DNA of 64,000 nucleotides from Fasciola hepatica (taxonomy: Eukaryota > Platyhelminthes > Trematoda > Plagiorchiida > Fasciolidae). The stretch is from positions 62,001 through 126,000 of the forward strand of contig CANUEZ040000020.1 of assembly GCA_948099385.1 (NCBI GenBank), given 5' to 3'. The notes below the pieces were generated by a model. It had not been told where the DNA came from and did not search any database. It was given only the letters and a program-made list of their open reading frames with translations. Position numbers and translations under genes: made by a program. Shown here piece by piece: positions 23,200-34,900 of the stretch (the first letter of the stretch is position 1; each line of letters starts with the position of its first letter).

Positions 23200-23370
23200 A
23201 GAAACAATAATAGCAATATCTTGCCTCTCCATGTTCGACACAAAGGATCGAAACTAGCGAGTGAGTTCCCACCGAATGCTGAAAGTTTTGTACACTATTT
23301 ATCTGACTTCCAGTTTGACAAAACGTTGATTGAGGTGTTATCGTTGGGACCCAAACAATGCTAATGCTCT
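23200..23370 (+). pseudogene. Possible Penelope-like RT N-terminal fragment
   Basis: The end of a plus-strand frame reads SFVHYLSDFQFDKTLIEVLS and then LGPKQC. The pattern of hydrophobic-N/H-LS.....L....VLSLGPKFC is, from memory, the N-terminal signature preceding the RT of Penelope-like and some related elements. No RT follows on this strand, so only a scrap remains. Orientation is opposite to the hammerhead at 22505-22547. Confidence 0.3.
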
Positions 23371-24885
23371 GATTTCATATTTTCTTTTTCCGATCCCAAT
23401 ACAGCATCCAGTATGATTATGCAATCAGTTGTGACAGAGTCCATCACCTATCCCCAATCAATTTCTGTTGCCCTACTGAACATCTTTCAACCATTTCCCA
23501 AAATGATGCCTCCTTTTTGTGGATTGTTAAGCGGTACTATTTCCAAAGTTTCTTTTTAGCTACTTGTCATTGTGGATTGCATCTGACTATAAAACTCGGA
23601 TTGATTGCAAGATATCTTGCTAATCCCATACGGTCTGGATTCAAAATGAATACCAGTATACAAACAATAATCTTTTATTGTACAACTGAGTTACAATATT
23701 TGTGGAGGTGGTCCACAGCTAACCAAAGGCTACGACAAAGTGTTAAGCCTGCTATGATTATCGTTTGGCAAGCACCGATCATACTTCTTCGTCTTCTTCT
23801 TCGATAACTGTTGAATGTACTGACAGTTCCGAATTGCGATAAGTTCAGTTCCACGAGCGTACATTTGTTGAAAACTGCCAATTCAGTGAGAATATATCTC
23901 GTAATTCACATAATTTGACCACGTTGTAATCCACGTAGGTGTATCAGTTACTTGTACATTCAGAACTATTGAAAAAAGAATCACGCTGTTGAGAAAAGTG
24001 TCTATTATTCGTTTTCCACTAACTTCAGTTTGTTAGGAAACCTACTCGAACAGTGGATTTGATGATTGATGATATAAGTCAAATTCTTCGGATTATAATT
24101 ATCATTCAAGTGTTAAGCTATTGTGTCTTCAAGATTCGCTTGAGGTCTGGGCTTACTATCGATGTAAACAATTTGGATTTAAATCACGACTCAGGAACAT
24201 TTCCCGCAATTCTAAATCGCATTAAAATAACAACAACTGATTCGTCTGAAAAGCCCAGTAATTTTCCATTATGTTGACTCTAATGTGGGATACGGAACTG
24301 GGAGGGATGTGAAGGTGACTTTTACAAACCTCTTAAATCCTCATCAGTAATTTTAACTATTACTATTGGTATTGCCCCAGCCGGTTATGTCTTGTAGTTT
24401 GACGGCCTTCTGGGTGCGTGTTCTGACACTCATTCAGTCAAATAGCGATCCCTCCTACCAATGTATTTGTCACCACAGCTGCAAATGAACTGGTAGACAA
24501 CAAGTGAAGCATTGGGATAAGCAAGACTTTTTGAGTGATTTTCAAAACACAACCTTTTGGTCGTCTGCAGCAAACTCAACAGCTCCGCTGTGTATGCCTT
24601 AGAGCTGATTTAAGATTTCGATTTGTTTGGTGGGATAAATATTGCTATTGGATCAGTTTGAGTAACAGATTACTTTACTTTATGAAATGATTCGCCATGC
24701 AGTATAAACTCCAATAGAGGTTACGGTGATTATTAGAAACATAAAACCTGCGGAACTAAATACAGATGCAAATACAAAAAAGCCGATTGTCTTACTAATC
24801 AATTATTGGTTATTTATTGAAGTACGCCCATTATTAAGCGATGAAAAGTCGGTCGTCAAGATAGTTGATGGCCGGGTGGGTGACG
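23371..24885. other. Anonymous sequence
   Basis: AT-rich, with small unassigned open frames only. No repeat family recognised. Confidence 0.35.
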
Positions 24886-24889
24886 GGTT

Positions 24890-25120
24890 GCTGGTGTTCA
24901 GAACCACTGAGGAGGAGGTACTACCGAGTAGTGTTAACGTGCAAAAACCATTGAGAGCAGTTTTCCCATAAGAATAACCGTACGTGTTGTCTCGTGCGTG
25001 CGAGTGTGTGTGTGGCTCACAAATATGCACCTCGGGTTCGAGTCCCAGGTGGGGAGCTCGGTAAATAGGCACAGTTTTGATAATTCCGCATAAGGACGTA
25101 TTAACTGTAAATTGCCGCCG
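24890..25120 (+). mobile_element. tRNA-headed SINE with decayed hammerhead (copy S2)
   Basis: Shares with S1 the upstream CCATTGAGAGC, the B box GGGTTCGAGTCC (near 25034-25045) and the tail order. The ribozyme part is at 25067-25117: GGCACAG, TTGATAA at the core position, a TTCC..AAGGAC stem II, TATT in place of GAAA, CTGTAA, then TTGCC. Outer stem GGCA/TGCC persists. The core is mutated, so no activity is expected. The head is disturbed by an expanded TG run. Confidence 0.65.
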
Positions 25121-28100
25121 TGGTTTTCAATGGCCCTTTCAGCATTCTAACGGCGTAATCGATTGTGAGACATTTTTACAAAAGGCTCATGTGTGTAGCT
25201 GACTGAACAGACATTAGTGGTCCGAAAAGAAATTCTTTCAGCCACTGGTGTCAAACAGAAGCTTGTACAGTTTTTCAGTATTTCTCCCAATTTTGTAGAA
25301 TGCTACTTACTCTGTACAAATTTCCTGGTAAATTCATATCGCACACTGGAACTTTTCTCATTTCATACAAACGGACCGTCCTGTTAATCTAACAGACACC
25401 TAGCGAAGTGTGTGGATTGCGAACCGTATATCATATCTCAGTATGGCAATCGCCTGTTGTTGGGCCTTCACACTGATTGGGTCCTGGTTCCAGAATTGGT
25501 TGTCAGCACCCCGATCGTCTATGCACCTCCGCGATCGTTCTCATCGACTGCTCGTGGATGTACATTGTCTCATCCTGTGTACTACTGCGATTGTCGTCTT
25601 GCTTTGTTGAGATCTGAGAGCTGCCTACGGGGGTACAGATCATCTTGTCTATTTGTTGGAGTGGCGTATCGACGGTTGGCCTGGCACGACAAGCGGTTAT
25701 TTTAACGACTGCCGCAACTTGTTCATCATTCATAATTCTGTTTTCATGATAGTGATGCAATCAAATAAATGTTCTCATTCCTATACCTTCCTGTGCCGTA
25801 AACTGGATATGAATCATTCTCCAGTGGGGCTACCAGATGTCAGAGCTTTTCCCAACTTGCCACACCGCGTGTTCTTCGAACACACGCATACATCCAGAAT
25901 GACACCTATGACTGAATGACGGGTCAATAGGAGGTCGGATGAATATAAGGAGGAAGTGCATCTGGCCCGGTCTTGGTGTGATAAATGTCCACACGATCCT
26001 ACTTGAGAACTCCAAGTGTCCTTGTCTGATTGCAACACAAGTCCTTTGTGGAGGTGTCTTTGTCCTTATGTGCTTGTGCACTTCCGTACACGTCCAGGTG
26101 ATTACTTACCAGTAAACACTTGCCGTGGTGTGGTGAGGCTGACGGAAATCTCAAGATTCTCTCCTGTGGAGTCAGGGACCTCTTAAAGCAGATTGTCGTT
26201 ACTCGCACCAAAACGGAAAGCAGCACAGATACGCACACAGTGAAATAATTATGGCCATCCGTCCAATCAACGTGTGTGCTTGTACGTGTGTGTGTGTTTG
26301 CATATGCATACGCATAATGACACGCAATCAGTGAGACAATTTTGGCGTCGTGAAGACCCTGTGGGTTCAACTTTTGATGCAAGCCGACCGGACCGAGTGG
26401 TCAAAAGTGGACGCCTAAGTATCACGGCTAAAACAAAATGCAGAAATTCACCACGAGCGAGGAAATTCTATACGCTTGTTCCCCAGCTGACAACGCGAGA
26501 AACACGAGTAGGAGCACAAACACGAAACACACACTGTCACTTAACCACTTATGAGGCGAAGCAACGCGAAGGTCAATGCTTTCTCCGCCCAAGTCTACCG
26601 GTATACATAGACACAGACACAAGAAAATCAACCTCTGTCTAAAACAACAAATTCAGTCGTGTGCACAACTTGACGTGGAAACCACAACGGTGACGGAAAT
26701 GGTCGGTGTAAAAGGCTTTCGCGACAAGATCCAAACATAATTTCAATCTGTTTTTGGTGTTGTACAAACACCTGTCAAGTTGTGTTATATAATCATGCAA
26801 CAGCAGCCACCAGCGCTCACCTGCAAGCCATATCAAACGGAATAACCACAACGGAACACTTTTGCTGAGCTTTAGTTTTCCTATCGGGAAAGTCGTTTGG
26901 CACTAAGGATGATTCGTATGTTGACGGAGGTTTACATCACGGACAAAGCCTATAGGAATATTCTGCATGATAGAGACAAGCCTAGACGAACTTTACCAAT
27001 TTTTTCCAACCTAGATGGAAAAATCAAATACTGTTTGCCAATGAAGTACTTTCTATTTCATACTTATTCATGAATGCACCGGAAGGGGTACGCCCCACGA
27101 TCTGAACGATCGACGACGTGGTCAATCATCATCTTGAGACTTGGAATGGAGAACACCACATAAGGACCTAATAGGTCAGGCGCAGTAACGAGTCGTGCCA
27201 CAGCGGATTTTTGTTTGTCCCTAATTTAACTGTTGGTGCTGATTTTCGAATCTCATACCTCAAAAGCAATAAAGACTACAGAAATGCAAGGTAAGAAATA
27301 TATGATAATAGAGAAATCGTCCTAGAAATCTGAAGCTCGGCGTTCCATTTATTCATTTCTGATGTTCAGAAAAATAAGAACTAGGGACAGGCTTCGCGCT
27401 GTGCATCCAAGATATCAAGACCACAGTAGGAATCACATTGGCGGCTATCTTCAGTGAAGTCATCGTTTGACAAACAGAAACGTTTGACTCTAAATGTTGG
27501 GCTGCCTTAGTAGCAACCCATCAGACACACTGTGTGCATCTTCGCTCCAGCATTATTCACTTTTATTCTTCATTTATTGTACCACATGTAGAATGACATG
27601 TTTTACGTTCTCGATCGATAAGAGTAGATGCAATAATTACACTTCATGATCTGTTCCCAATTTTGCGATGATACTCAATTTCGTGTGCGACTAGAACGAT
27701 GACTTCACAAGCAACTTTGAGAAATATAATCCCTTTTGACAGCCGTACAGTTTAAAGAACTGCACACGGGAAGCACGCTATTCATTACTTTATGCGTTAA
27801 AAACGCGGATATTTTGAAGTGAAACTCTTCGTATTAACTTTACGTAGGAAAATAATCATAGTTTGGAATTAATCATGATGGAGAAGTGTCCCACTGTCAT
27901 TCGCCCAGGGCACCAGTGTAGCTCATAAAATGTCGGCAAAGTCAAAGATCGTCAGTCGGATTCCCGCTGTGGCCTTCGTATCTTCGATATCGAGCTGTTC
28001 TTTCTGTCCCCATTCGTATAAGAATGAATTGTTCGGCCATTGGGATAAGATTTCCACCTCCCCCCCCCACCTACCCGTCAATACACTCTTGATGGCACAT

Positions 28101-29487
28101 GACACCGCTACAGAATTCCCGGCCAGCGTTAGCTCAGCAACAAAGATATGTTGGGTACATTGGTAAATGCTAGTCATTGAATAACAGAGGTGATGCAAAA
28201 GCACCCGGATATTGAAATGAGTCACACGCGAACCAGTATGATCCGTACGATCAAAGAAATCATGTTGTCCGATGCTTTGATATCTGAATTTAGGTTCGAT
28301 GCCATGTGCCCGCGGACCCCCATTCATGAGTGTACAAGCTCTGTACTATAGTGTGGCCGCTGTGACAATTCGGAACGTCTGAAGTGACCGGTGTTTCAGC
28401 CGGGTTCCCTGCTGACTTTGATTGAAGTCGGACCTCACCATTCGTAACGGATAACGTGTCAGAAAAATGAGAGACACAGGCAACACAACATGATTTGATT
28501 TACTTCTATTACGGGGATAAAACACGAGAAAAATAAAATTATCTACCGCTCACATTTTATCGCAAAAGCCCAACTACCTGGTTGAAGATGTGAACTTGAA
28601 TATATACAAAACAGGAAAGAAAATCAAATACAGTTTTTTTGACAAAATATAACTTCTTGTTTTTCTCTCTCAATAAAATCGAAATTCCCATCACCGATGC
28701 GTGTGACATCACGTAGGTGTTTTTCTTTTCACACTATATCAGTGATTTGATCACAAACGGATTGACAGTACTAACGAAAAGTTACAGTTGGAAAAAACGA
28801 AACATGTCATCCACCGCAGCATGAAATCGTTCGATTGTGAAGAAGACAGATCGACCTGGGAGCACAGCAGTCCGCTCTCTGCGTGTGTGTGTATGTGTGT
28901 GCGTATTGCTTTGTGTTTGTATGGCGTTCATACACTTACTACGTGTTGGGTAATCGCACCACCCACCACAGTCATCACGGTGCAATCTACAAATGTAATT
29001 CTTTTGCCCCGCGTGTTATTCAAGCCAGTTGCCACATGCCTGCTTGCGCACCTTGCGCACCCGTCAGGCACAGACACAACAACGCAAATGCTAACTGGGA
29101 TGCACACACATGTGCACTGGCACAGAGACGCAGCACAGACTGACATTGTGGGGAGCATAATCTGCAGTTGATTAGTACACCTGGTCGCCATTTGGATAAC
29201 GGGGGCAGAAACGACCTAGATTGTCGTCATCATCATGTCATCATCATTCCACAGATGACATTCGACGAAGGTGCGCATGCACACATAAGTGCAGCTGCTC
29301 TTTCTATGTATCGGTGCGTGTGTGTTTGTGTGTGTGGCGGAGGAGACACAAATGTTTGTGTACACACATACACGCACCAAAAATTTTCCCAGGTATTTCA
29401 ATGCTCGTTAGAACATGGTCGTCTGCAACTCAGTGCCTCACTAGCAGGCAAAATGCACCTCATGCATCACAGGAATTCTATTCCGAT
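25121..29487. other. Anonymous sequence with short TG/CA tracts
   Basis: Many open frames of 80-134 codons on both strands overlap one another (for example 25999-26382, 27923-28327 and 28788-29171). None contains a domain I recognise, and several follow TGTG-rich tracts (26283-26300, 28880-28905). Nothing here is supported as a gene. Confidence 0.3.
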
Positions 29488-29650
29488 ATAAGTAGTATTG
29501 AATATGGATGACAGTACAAAATTTCCTCTGAAGAGTACGAGCAGTTTCGCGGTTGTTGCTGCTCATCAGGTTTGCGTACCCAACACTCTCCCGCCCAATC
29601 ATCCCTATAGTTGTGGAGATTAGTTTTGGTTAACTGAGAAAATGATCTTC
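29488..29650 (-). repeat. Ribozyme-bearing repeat (copy R2)
   Basis: Second copy of the repeat at 22445-22640, diverged but colinear. It contains the decayed hammerhead H2 and the conserved 3' flank ending GGAAATTTTGTACTG. Same orientation as R1. Confidence 0.65.
29533..29575 (-). ncRNA. Hammerhead ribozyme, decayed copy (H2)
   Basis: Minus-strand order: GCAAAC, CTGATGA, GCAGC-(AACA)-ACCGC, GAAA, C-TG-CTC, GTACTC. The core boxes are intact and stem II keeps three of five pairs around the same AACA loop as H1 and H3. Helix III has a C/C mismatch, and the 3' strand of stem I pairs at only about half its positions. Probably inactive. Confidence 0.55.
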
Positions 29651-29882
29651 CACTCACCAACACCACAGCCCCCGCTTTCGTCGATGGTAAGTGTGAGTTT
29701 GATCATTTTTTGTGAATGACGAGTGACTGAGCTCGAATTTGACCGCACCGATGTCTGTGGTCGGATTCCCATTTGTAAGTGGAATCGGATAGCTTTGGTC
29801 ACAACCCCCCGAGAATAACCAACACGCAGACTACGCAAAAACAACGCCAAGAACACTGTGAACAGTGACAACGACAACGCCA

Positions 29883-29912
<30 letters not shown>
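29883..29912. repeat. (ATG)n microsatellite
   Basis: About ten ATG units, the same trinucleotide family (ATG/CAT) as the long array at 41 kb and the tail at 10.75 kb. Confidence 0.9.
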
Positions 29913-29913
<1 letters not shown>

Positions 29914-31945
29914 CCGCAGCAACCACAGAGTGATTGCTGCTGCCACCACGCCTATGAGCCACTGCTGAATGCAGCAGCACCAGCACCAGCACCAGCAGCT
30001 GTAGCAGCAACTGCACAAGTACCCCGTCACCGCGGCAATTTGTTGACTACTTTGCGGCCACAGCTTTGCCATATGTGAGCTCCAGTTCAGAGACAGTTAC
30101 ACGGGTCGAACGCCCAGACCAGGTTGACTGTGCGTGTGCGTGTACACTCGCCTGTGTGCACGACGTACGAGCAAACGTGAGATAGAGAGTGAATGAGAGA
30201 GAGAGAGTAGGCAAATGAATGTGACCGCGAGCTCTCGTTCGCCTGTTGGTTGTGCCGTAAGCAGCTAAGCGAAGCAGATGTGAACCGCCCAGCCGTGCGG
30301 TTCCTTGATCGATAAGAGGCGAGTTGCACAAACACAAAACACACCCGGAGAGCGGGAGAGAGAAATATACCGTCAGATAGGCGGATAGGCAGTTAAGCAA
30401 GCACAAAATCTGTTTTTTCAATTAGCCGCTCACAAACCTATTAGACGAATGCTTGGTGAACGACTTGCGACATTCGCAATAGACATGGTGGTTGTTTTTG
30501 ATACACACACAGTACAGGCGAGATTGGTGTCATTTGTGACCGTCGTTTACATTGAGTACAATTTACATACATTCTCCAATCTGTGCATTTATAAAGGCTC
30601 TGGTCAGTAGACAATTTCAACTTGAAAGAGAATGAATGTTTCGTCAGTTGAATAGAATTGTTGGAGCCTATGTAGATGCCCTAGTGCTGAATTGAAAATT
30701 ATCTGTTTCCTTTGTAAAACCAATTCCAAAATTAAGCGTTTAATTTGTTTCCTTTGATGGTGGAAGGGCCTAGACGTATCGATAACGCATGCTTGATTCA
30801 AAGTTTAAAGAGGCCGGTACAGTTACAGAGTAACCGTGTGAAGGAATTTATTACACCGTGATTCTTCTTGTTTACTGGAAGTTCATTGGAAAAACGGTTC
30901 TCGTGGCTGTAAGACAATTAACAGCCATCTCCAATTTGCTTCCACTATTGGTTGGAATGTGTCACACTAGAATACAGAGAGCTTCACCTCCTAATCAACT
31001 GTGGCAACCAAAATACCTCAACTGTATAACCAATTACTGCACCCACTGCACCCGTTTCTGTCCCGTGGCCGAAGACAGTGAAGGCATTTAAGCTGTCATT
31101 CTTAATCATCTGCAGTCGGCCCGTTCCTAACCCGTCCAGCTTTTGTATGGCCAGAATTATTTTCTTCGCTGATTATCGGTTCGTCTGTTGGTTTGATCAG
31201 ATAATAATTTCCTGGGGACTGATTAGAAACGTCACATAATTGAATGCACCGGCCCACGGAACAGTAAGTAGGTCGGTGCTATTCAAAGTTAGAGTACAGA
31301 CCTTCGTTGGAACCGTAGTAAGTGGTTGGATATATGTATGAAAATGGCTTTCGGGGTGAAGTTACTGTAAGAGTCAAGAAGTCTGTCTTCTTTTTCCTTC
31401 CCTCCCCTTCCATCACTCATGCACAAAATTGTCAGAACCTGTGCCTATCTTCAAGATGCTCCTCTGATTCTGTCCACATTGCGGTCGTCCTAGGGATCGG
31501 AACTCCCCAGGGGACAGAATTGTTCGCTACTGTGACACATCTGACAGGTGTCAACTAGTTGCCACGTGGACCTATATACAAATGAGCTTGATAGGTATCC
31601 ATTGCGTTGACCTACCGACGGAGATAGTGGTGTCTGCATTGGGACGTGGTTTGGGCGCATACCAGCTAACAAAAACGGACAGGAAGAACAACCGGTATTT
31701 CCGTCAATCATAGCAGGTGGGACGGGCGGTAGAAACACTTGGTGAATTTGTGGAAATGACAACCGAAAACGTTCTTTCTCGAGAGGATGGTACCAGTGTG
31801 AAAGACACTACCTAATGAGCAGCCTTCTACTCCAACCAGATATTCCTGAAAGGGGGCTGAGCTCAAGCAATAATGGATTGCAGAGAGCAAAAGTAATCAT
31901 AGGTTGCTCTTATTCAGCCGTGTATTTCATTGTCCGTGGGCTCGG
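29913..31945. other. Anonymous sequence with low-complexity frames
   Basis: CAG-rich and GA-rich patches (29960-30005, 30183-30207) create open frames on the minus strand (29620-30072, 30047-30421) whose translations are cysteine/serine-rich low complexity. No domain recognised. Confidence 0.3.
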
Positions 31946-31949
31946 TGGG

Positions 31950-32085
31950 CTGATCATGTTTCCGCGTTAAAATATGGTCTTTAATTCACTGGGAACACGT
32001 CCATCGAGCCCTCACTGGAACTCAAATCCAGAATGAACGATTGTTAATGGAATACCTAACCACCTAAGCACGCTTTATCACGTGA
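31950..32085 (-). mobile_element. tRNA-headed SINE, decayed copy S3
   Basis: The minus strand shows TTAACAATCGTTCATTCTGG, a degenerate B box (GATTTGAGTTCC, near 32030-32019) and GAGGGCTCGATGGACG, matching S1 through the tail start. The hammerhead region beyond is too mutated to fold convincingly. Confidence 0.55.
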
Positions 32086-32250
32086 CGCAAAAGTTCAATA
32101 AACCGTTGAGAGCCAGCCCGGATAAGCTCGTGGTTTGGCGCTCGACTCACAATCTTTCACCCCGGAGTTGTAGTCTCAGTGGGCTTCAGTGGATGTAAAT
32201 TGCTAATATTTCTTAAAAAGGATGACTAAGCTGTAAAGTTTTCCCGTGGT
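32078..32250 (+). mobile_element. tRNA-headed SINE with hammerhead remnant (copy S4)
   Basis: The plus strand begins with TAAACCGTTGAGAGCCAGCC and continues with CGACTCACAATCTTTCACCC, a mutated B box (GAGTTGTAGTC), CAGTGGATGT, then CTAATAT at the core position, AAAAAGGATGAC at the stem II/GAAA position, and AAGCTGTAAAG at the helix III and cleavage position. It lies head-to-head with S3, sharing the sequence around 32080. Confidence 0.6.
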
Positions 32251-34375
32251 TTTAAGTACTTCGTTTAATTCCCTTAAACAACGACGGAAATTCCGGAAGA
32301 TTAGTGGATGAGCCGTTTAGAATATTCTGTTACCACTCTCTTTATTTGATGAAAACAATGAGCACCACGGTGCATTATGTGAATCCTAGTCTTTCCTCAG
32401 TTGAAATCAGTTCATGGTAAATATTCCGTGTAGTAATTATTTTTGCGTAGGCCTCGTAACATGGCGTGTCCTTTGTTGTCAGCTAGTCCACACAGATATA
32501 ACATAATATTGAAAACACACGGTACGCTGTAAATTTCCTCACATCTACCTACTTAAAATGTATTTCTTATATCAAAAAACCACGACTAAATCAAATAAGT
32601 AAATAGATGCGTAGTGAAAGCGAAAGGGAGGAAGCGAAACTATATAAAGACGATCACGTGACCAAACCCGGAGACACCCTAGTGATTTTACTCGGACACA
32701 GTTCTGTTTTGTTAAGCGATCTGTTCGTTCTTTGTTTCCATTTCAAAGCGGCCGCTAATACCATCTTCTTGTTTGTCTCGTGTACCATGTGCCTTCATGC
32801 GCAATAAGTTTGCAGTTGAGGTGCCCGGGCGGTCTACCTGAAAATCTTGGTAACGCATGGCAGAAATTAGTCCACTCATGCCCGACCAAGACACTACACT
32901 TACAACCAGTTTGATTTTATCCATTTAGCGCAAAAGCCGGTCACAAGGATTTCCGTAGTGACCAAAATGTCTCGAAATGAAATCAGAATGCACGCGAACT
33001 GACAACTGAATGTATTGGTTTTTTGATGTACCAGTTACATCATTTTTATCGACTGGGAATTTACTGCGGAATATATATGGAAACGACAGCTGAGTTGCAA
33101 GCACTGTGCATAGCTGCCATAAGTGAGTCACACTGATGATACAGCTTCACAGTGAGCATTCCACAGCCAGAAATCGTTTAGCAGTTGACTCAGTCCGAGT
33201 TTGCAGTGGAATGATTGAGGCGTGCACGATGATGCTGTTTGCGTGAGGGTGAACGTTGCATCACTGGTCGAATAATGAAATTTATTGACTGGGATTCGGC
33301 CGATTTGACAGGTTTTGCAATGAACCACACAGACTTTAATGCACCGCGTGAGCACTACACCAGCTGAACTACGAGGCCACGCCGAAGGGATTCGAACTTT
33401 CCGCATATTGATTGACTTTTGGTCTGAATCGAATTCGTCATCGTGCATGCAGGTATGGGACGAAATCAGCACAATTTCCTTGTGTCCATAAAAACCTTAA
33501 AATCAGGTGTATTATTTAACCGGGTCCGGTTAGGAGTATAACTTATGGCTTCCTTTTCATGGGGATTTTATCATTATTATTATGGTTATTATCGATTACA
33601 TGCATGTACATGGGGACAGTGGAAGGAGTATTCCCCAAAGCCAGGAAGATCCCCTAACCCCAACCAGCAGCCGTGCCCCTGATAGTGAAGTGAAGGGTCA
33701 CAGAGGGCCTCAGTGGGTCAAGCGTGGTAGCTGGCCAGGTGACTGTGGACTATTGCGTTGATCTGAACCGAGCACAACACGTGACTTATCGGCTGGTTTC
33801 TTCGATTTCTCGATTGAGTGAAATTATACTTCTGTAGCCGGAGCTGCTTTTCATGTATGAAAATCTCTAAGCCACGTTTATTAAGAGGAGAGAATTTCGC
33901 AGCTTTTCTTTTATTCCCACAGCTTTGGTATAAAATTCGTCAACTTTGTTTATCGTTCTGGGTGGGAAAGCCACAGGTATCTGTATACCGCAGGTTTACT
34001 AGGTGGCTGCTTCTACCATGGCTTGCATCAATGGCAGTGTCAGCCTGCTCGGTTAGACAAAATGATACATTGGAGTGCTGACGTGGCTTGATTGTGGTGC
34101 TCATTCTCATTTTTCTTTAGTGATTGATTTTTAGTTTAGTGAGTTGCCATCATTATTTTTGCTCGTAAGGTCCTGTTCACAATGTGTACTTACTCACTAC
34201 TGTTGTGTTACCATACCACGAAGGAAAAATCTCCAGGGACCGAGAACAAAAAAAGGTTGTACCATAGTAGAACGGAATAAGAGCATAGAAAATATATAAA
34301 AAGCGCATTTGTTTTGCTGACTGTCCTTCGGATTCCACCTTCCACGCACAAACCTCAGGTCATCCGACCAACCTA
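32251..34375. other. Anonymous sequence
   Basis: No element recognised. There is a C/A-rich block with CCCCTAACCCCAACC at 33651-33664 that resembles a telomere-like phrase by chance, and a (TTA)n patch near 33571-33590. Confidence 0.3.
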
Positions 34376-34379
34376 CACT

Positions 34380-34439
34380 CGGAAGCACCAGACTCGAGTT
34401 TCGCTCTTGTTAGAGCTCATCAGTGGTGCATTTCTTCCG
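34380..34439 (-). ncRNA. Hammerhead ribozyme, apparently intact (H3)
   Basis: Minus-strand order and pairing: outer stem CGGAA, bulge GAAAT, stem I GCACCA, core CTGATGA, stem II GCTCT-(AACA)-AGAGC (five perfect pairs), GAAA, helix III in the self-complementary ACTCGAGT (A and C pairing T and G around TCGA, or fully paired in a dimer), cleavage triplet GTC, then TGGTGC pairing all six bases of stem I, and TTCCG pairing the outer stem. All invariant bases are present and there is no mismatch in any helix. The 5-nt bulge in stem I opposite loop II is where natural hammerheads place their tertiary contact. Predicted cleavage is 3' of the C at 34391. Confidence 0.88.
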
Positions 34440-34560
34440 CAAGTAATTGCTTGATTATATACCAAAAAGCGTATTCCCCAGGGGGATATTATCAAACTGT
34501 GACACAAAATTTCCCTCAAGCTGTTGACTGATATCTCATATGCTTCAGTTCCTAATGATT
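34440..34560 (-). repeat. Upstream unit of the H3 repeat with a second, decayed hammerhead
   Basis: On the minus strand, CTGAAG....GTCAACAGC (34548-34521) is followed by CTTGAGGGAAATTTTGT (34521-34505), the same 3' flank that follows H1 and H2. So a hammerhead once stood here, its GTC ending at 34526, about 135 nt before the H3 cleavage site. The stretch between contains CCCCCTGGGG and GCTTTTTGGTATATAATC. A tandem pair of same-strand hammerheads is the arrangement expected for Penelope pseudo-LTRs or retrozyme-like repeats. Confidence 0.55.
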
Positions 34561-34699
34561 GTGATACACGGTACTTACTGAACTGCGAATAGTACTTGTT
34601 CTACCCATGACAGAACTGATATGTACAATCTAAAACAGTCTTTTTGTGAGGGGAATTGATTTACACAAAACCATCGGTGATGTAATTCAGTTCGCAGTG

Positions 34700-34900
34700 T
34701 CAACTCTAAGCTCACCGCGAATCGTCAGCAGTGATCATCCACTGAGCCTCAACTGGGAGTGCAATCTGCGGCGAATGACTGTGAGTCGAACACTTGACCA
34801 CCAGGCTCTTACAGCGGTTTGTTAAACGTGCACACTGTTTAATATAGAACATTTTCGCCACTGGCTTTTATACTTCTGATGATTTCTAACACAGATAAAA
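34700..34900 (-). mobile_element. tRNA-headed SINE, diverged copy S5
   Basis: Matches S1 from the 5' side (TATATTAAACAG.., then AACAAACCGCTG) through TGTTCGACTCACAGTC and GAGGCTCAGTGGATGATCAC. The B box is largely lost. The ribozyme position holds CTGACGA (a permitted core variant) after ATCACTG, but no GAAA box follows at the right spacing. Probably inactive. Confidence 0.6.

Noticed and set aside
26380..26440. GACCGAGTGGTCAAAAGTGG resembling a tRNA A box
   Set aside because: No B box at the right spacing and no cloverleaf.
27923..28327. 134-codon minus-strand frame ending near a run of GTGGGGGGGGG
   Set aside because: No domain recognised and it overlaps an opposite-strand frame. Not enough to call a gene.
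33645..33670. CCCCTAACCCCAACC as telomere-like repeat
   Set aside because: Not a tandem array of TTAGGG/CCCTAA units.
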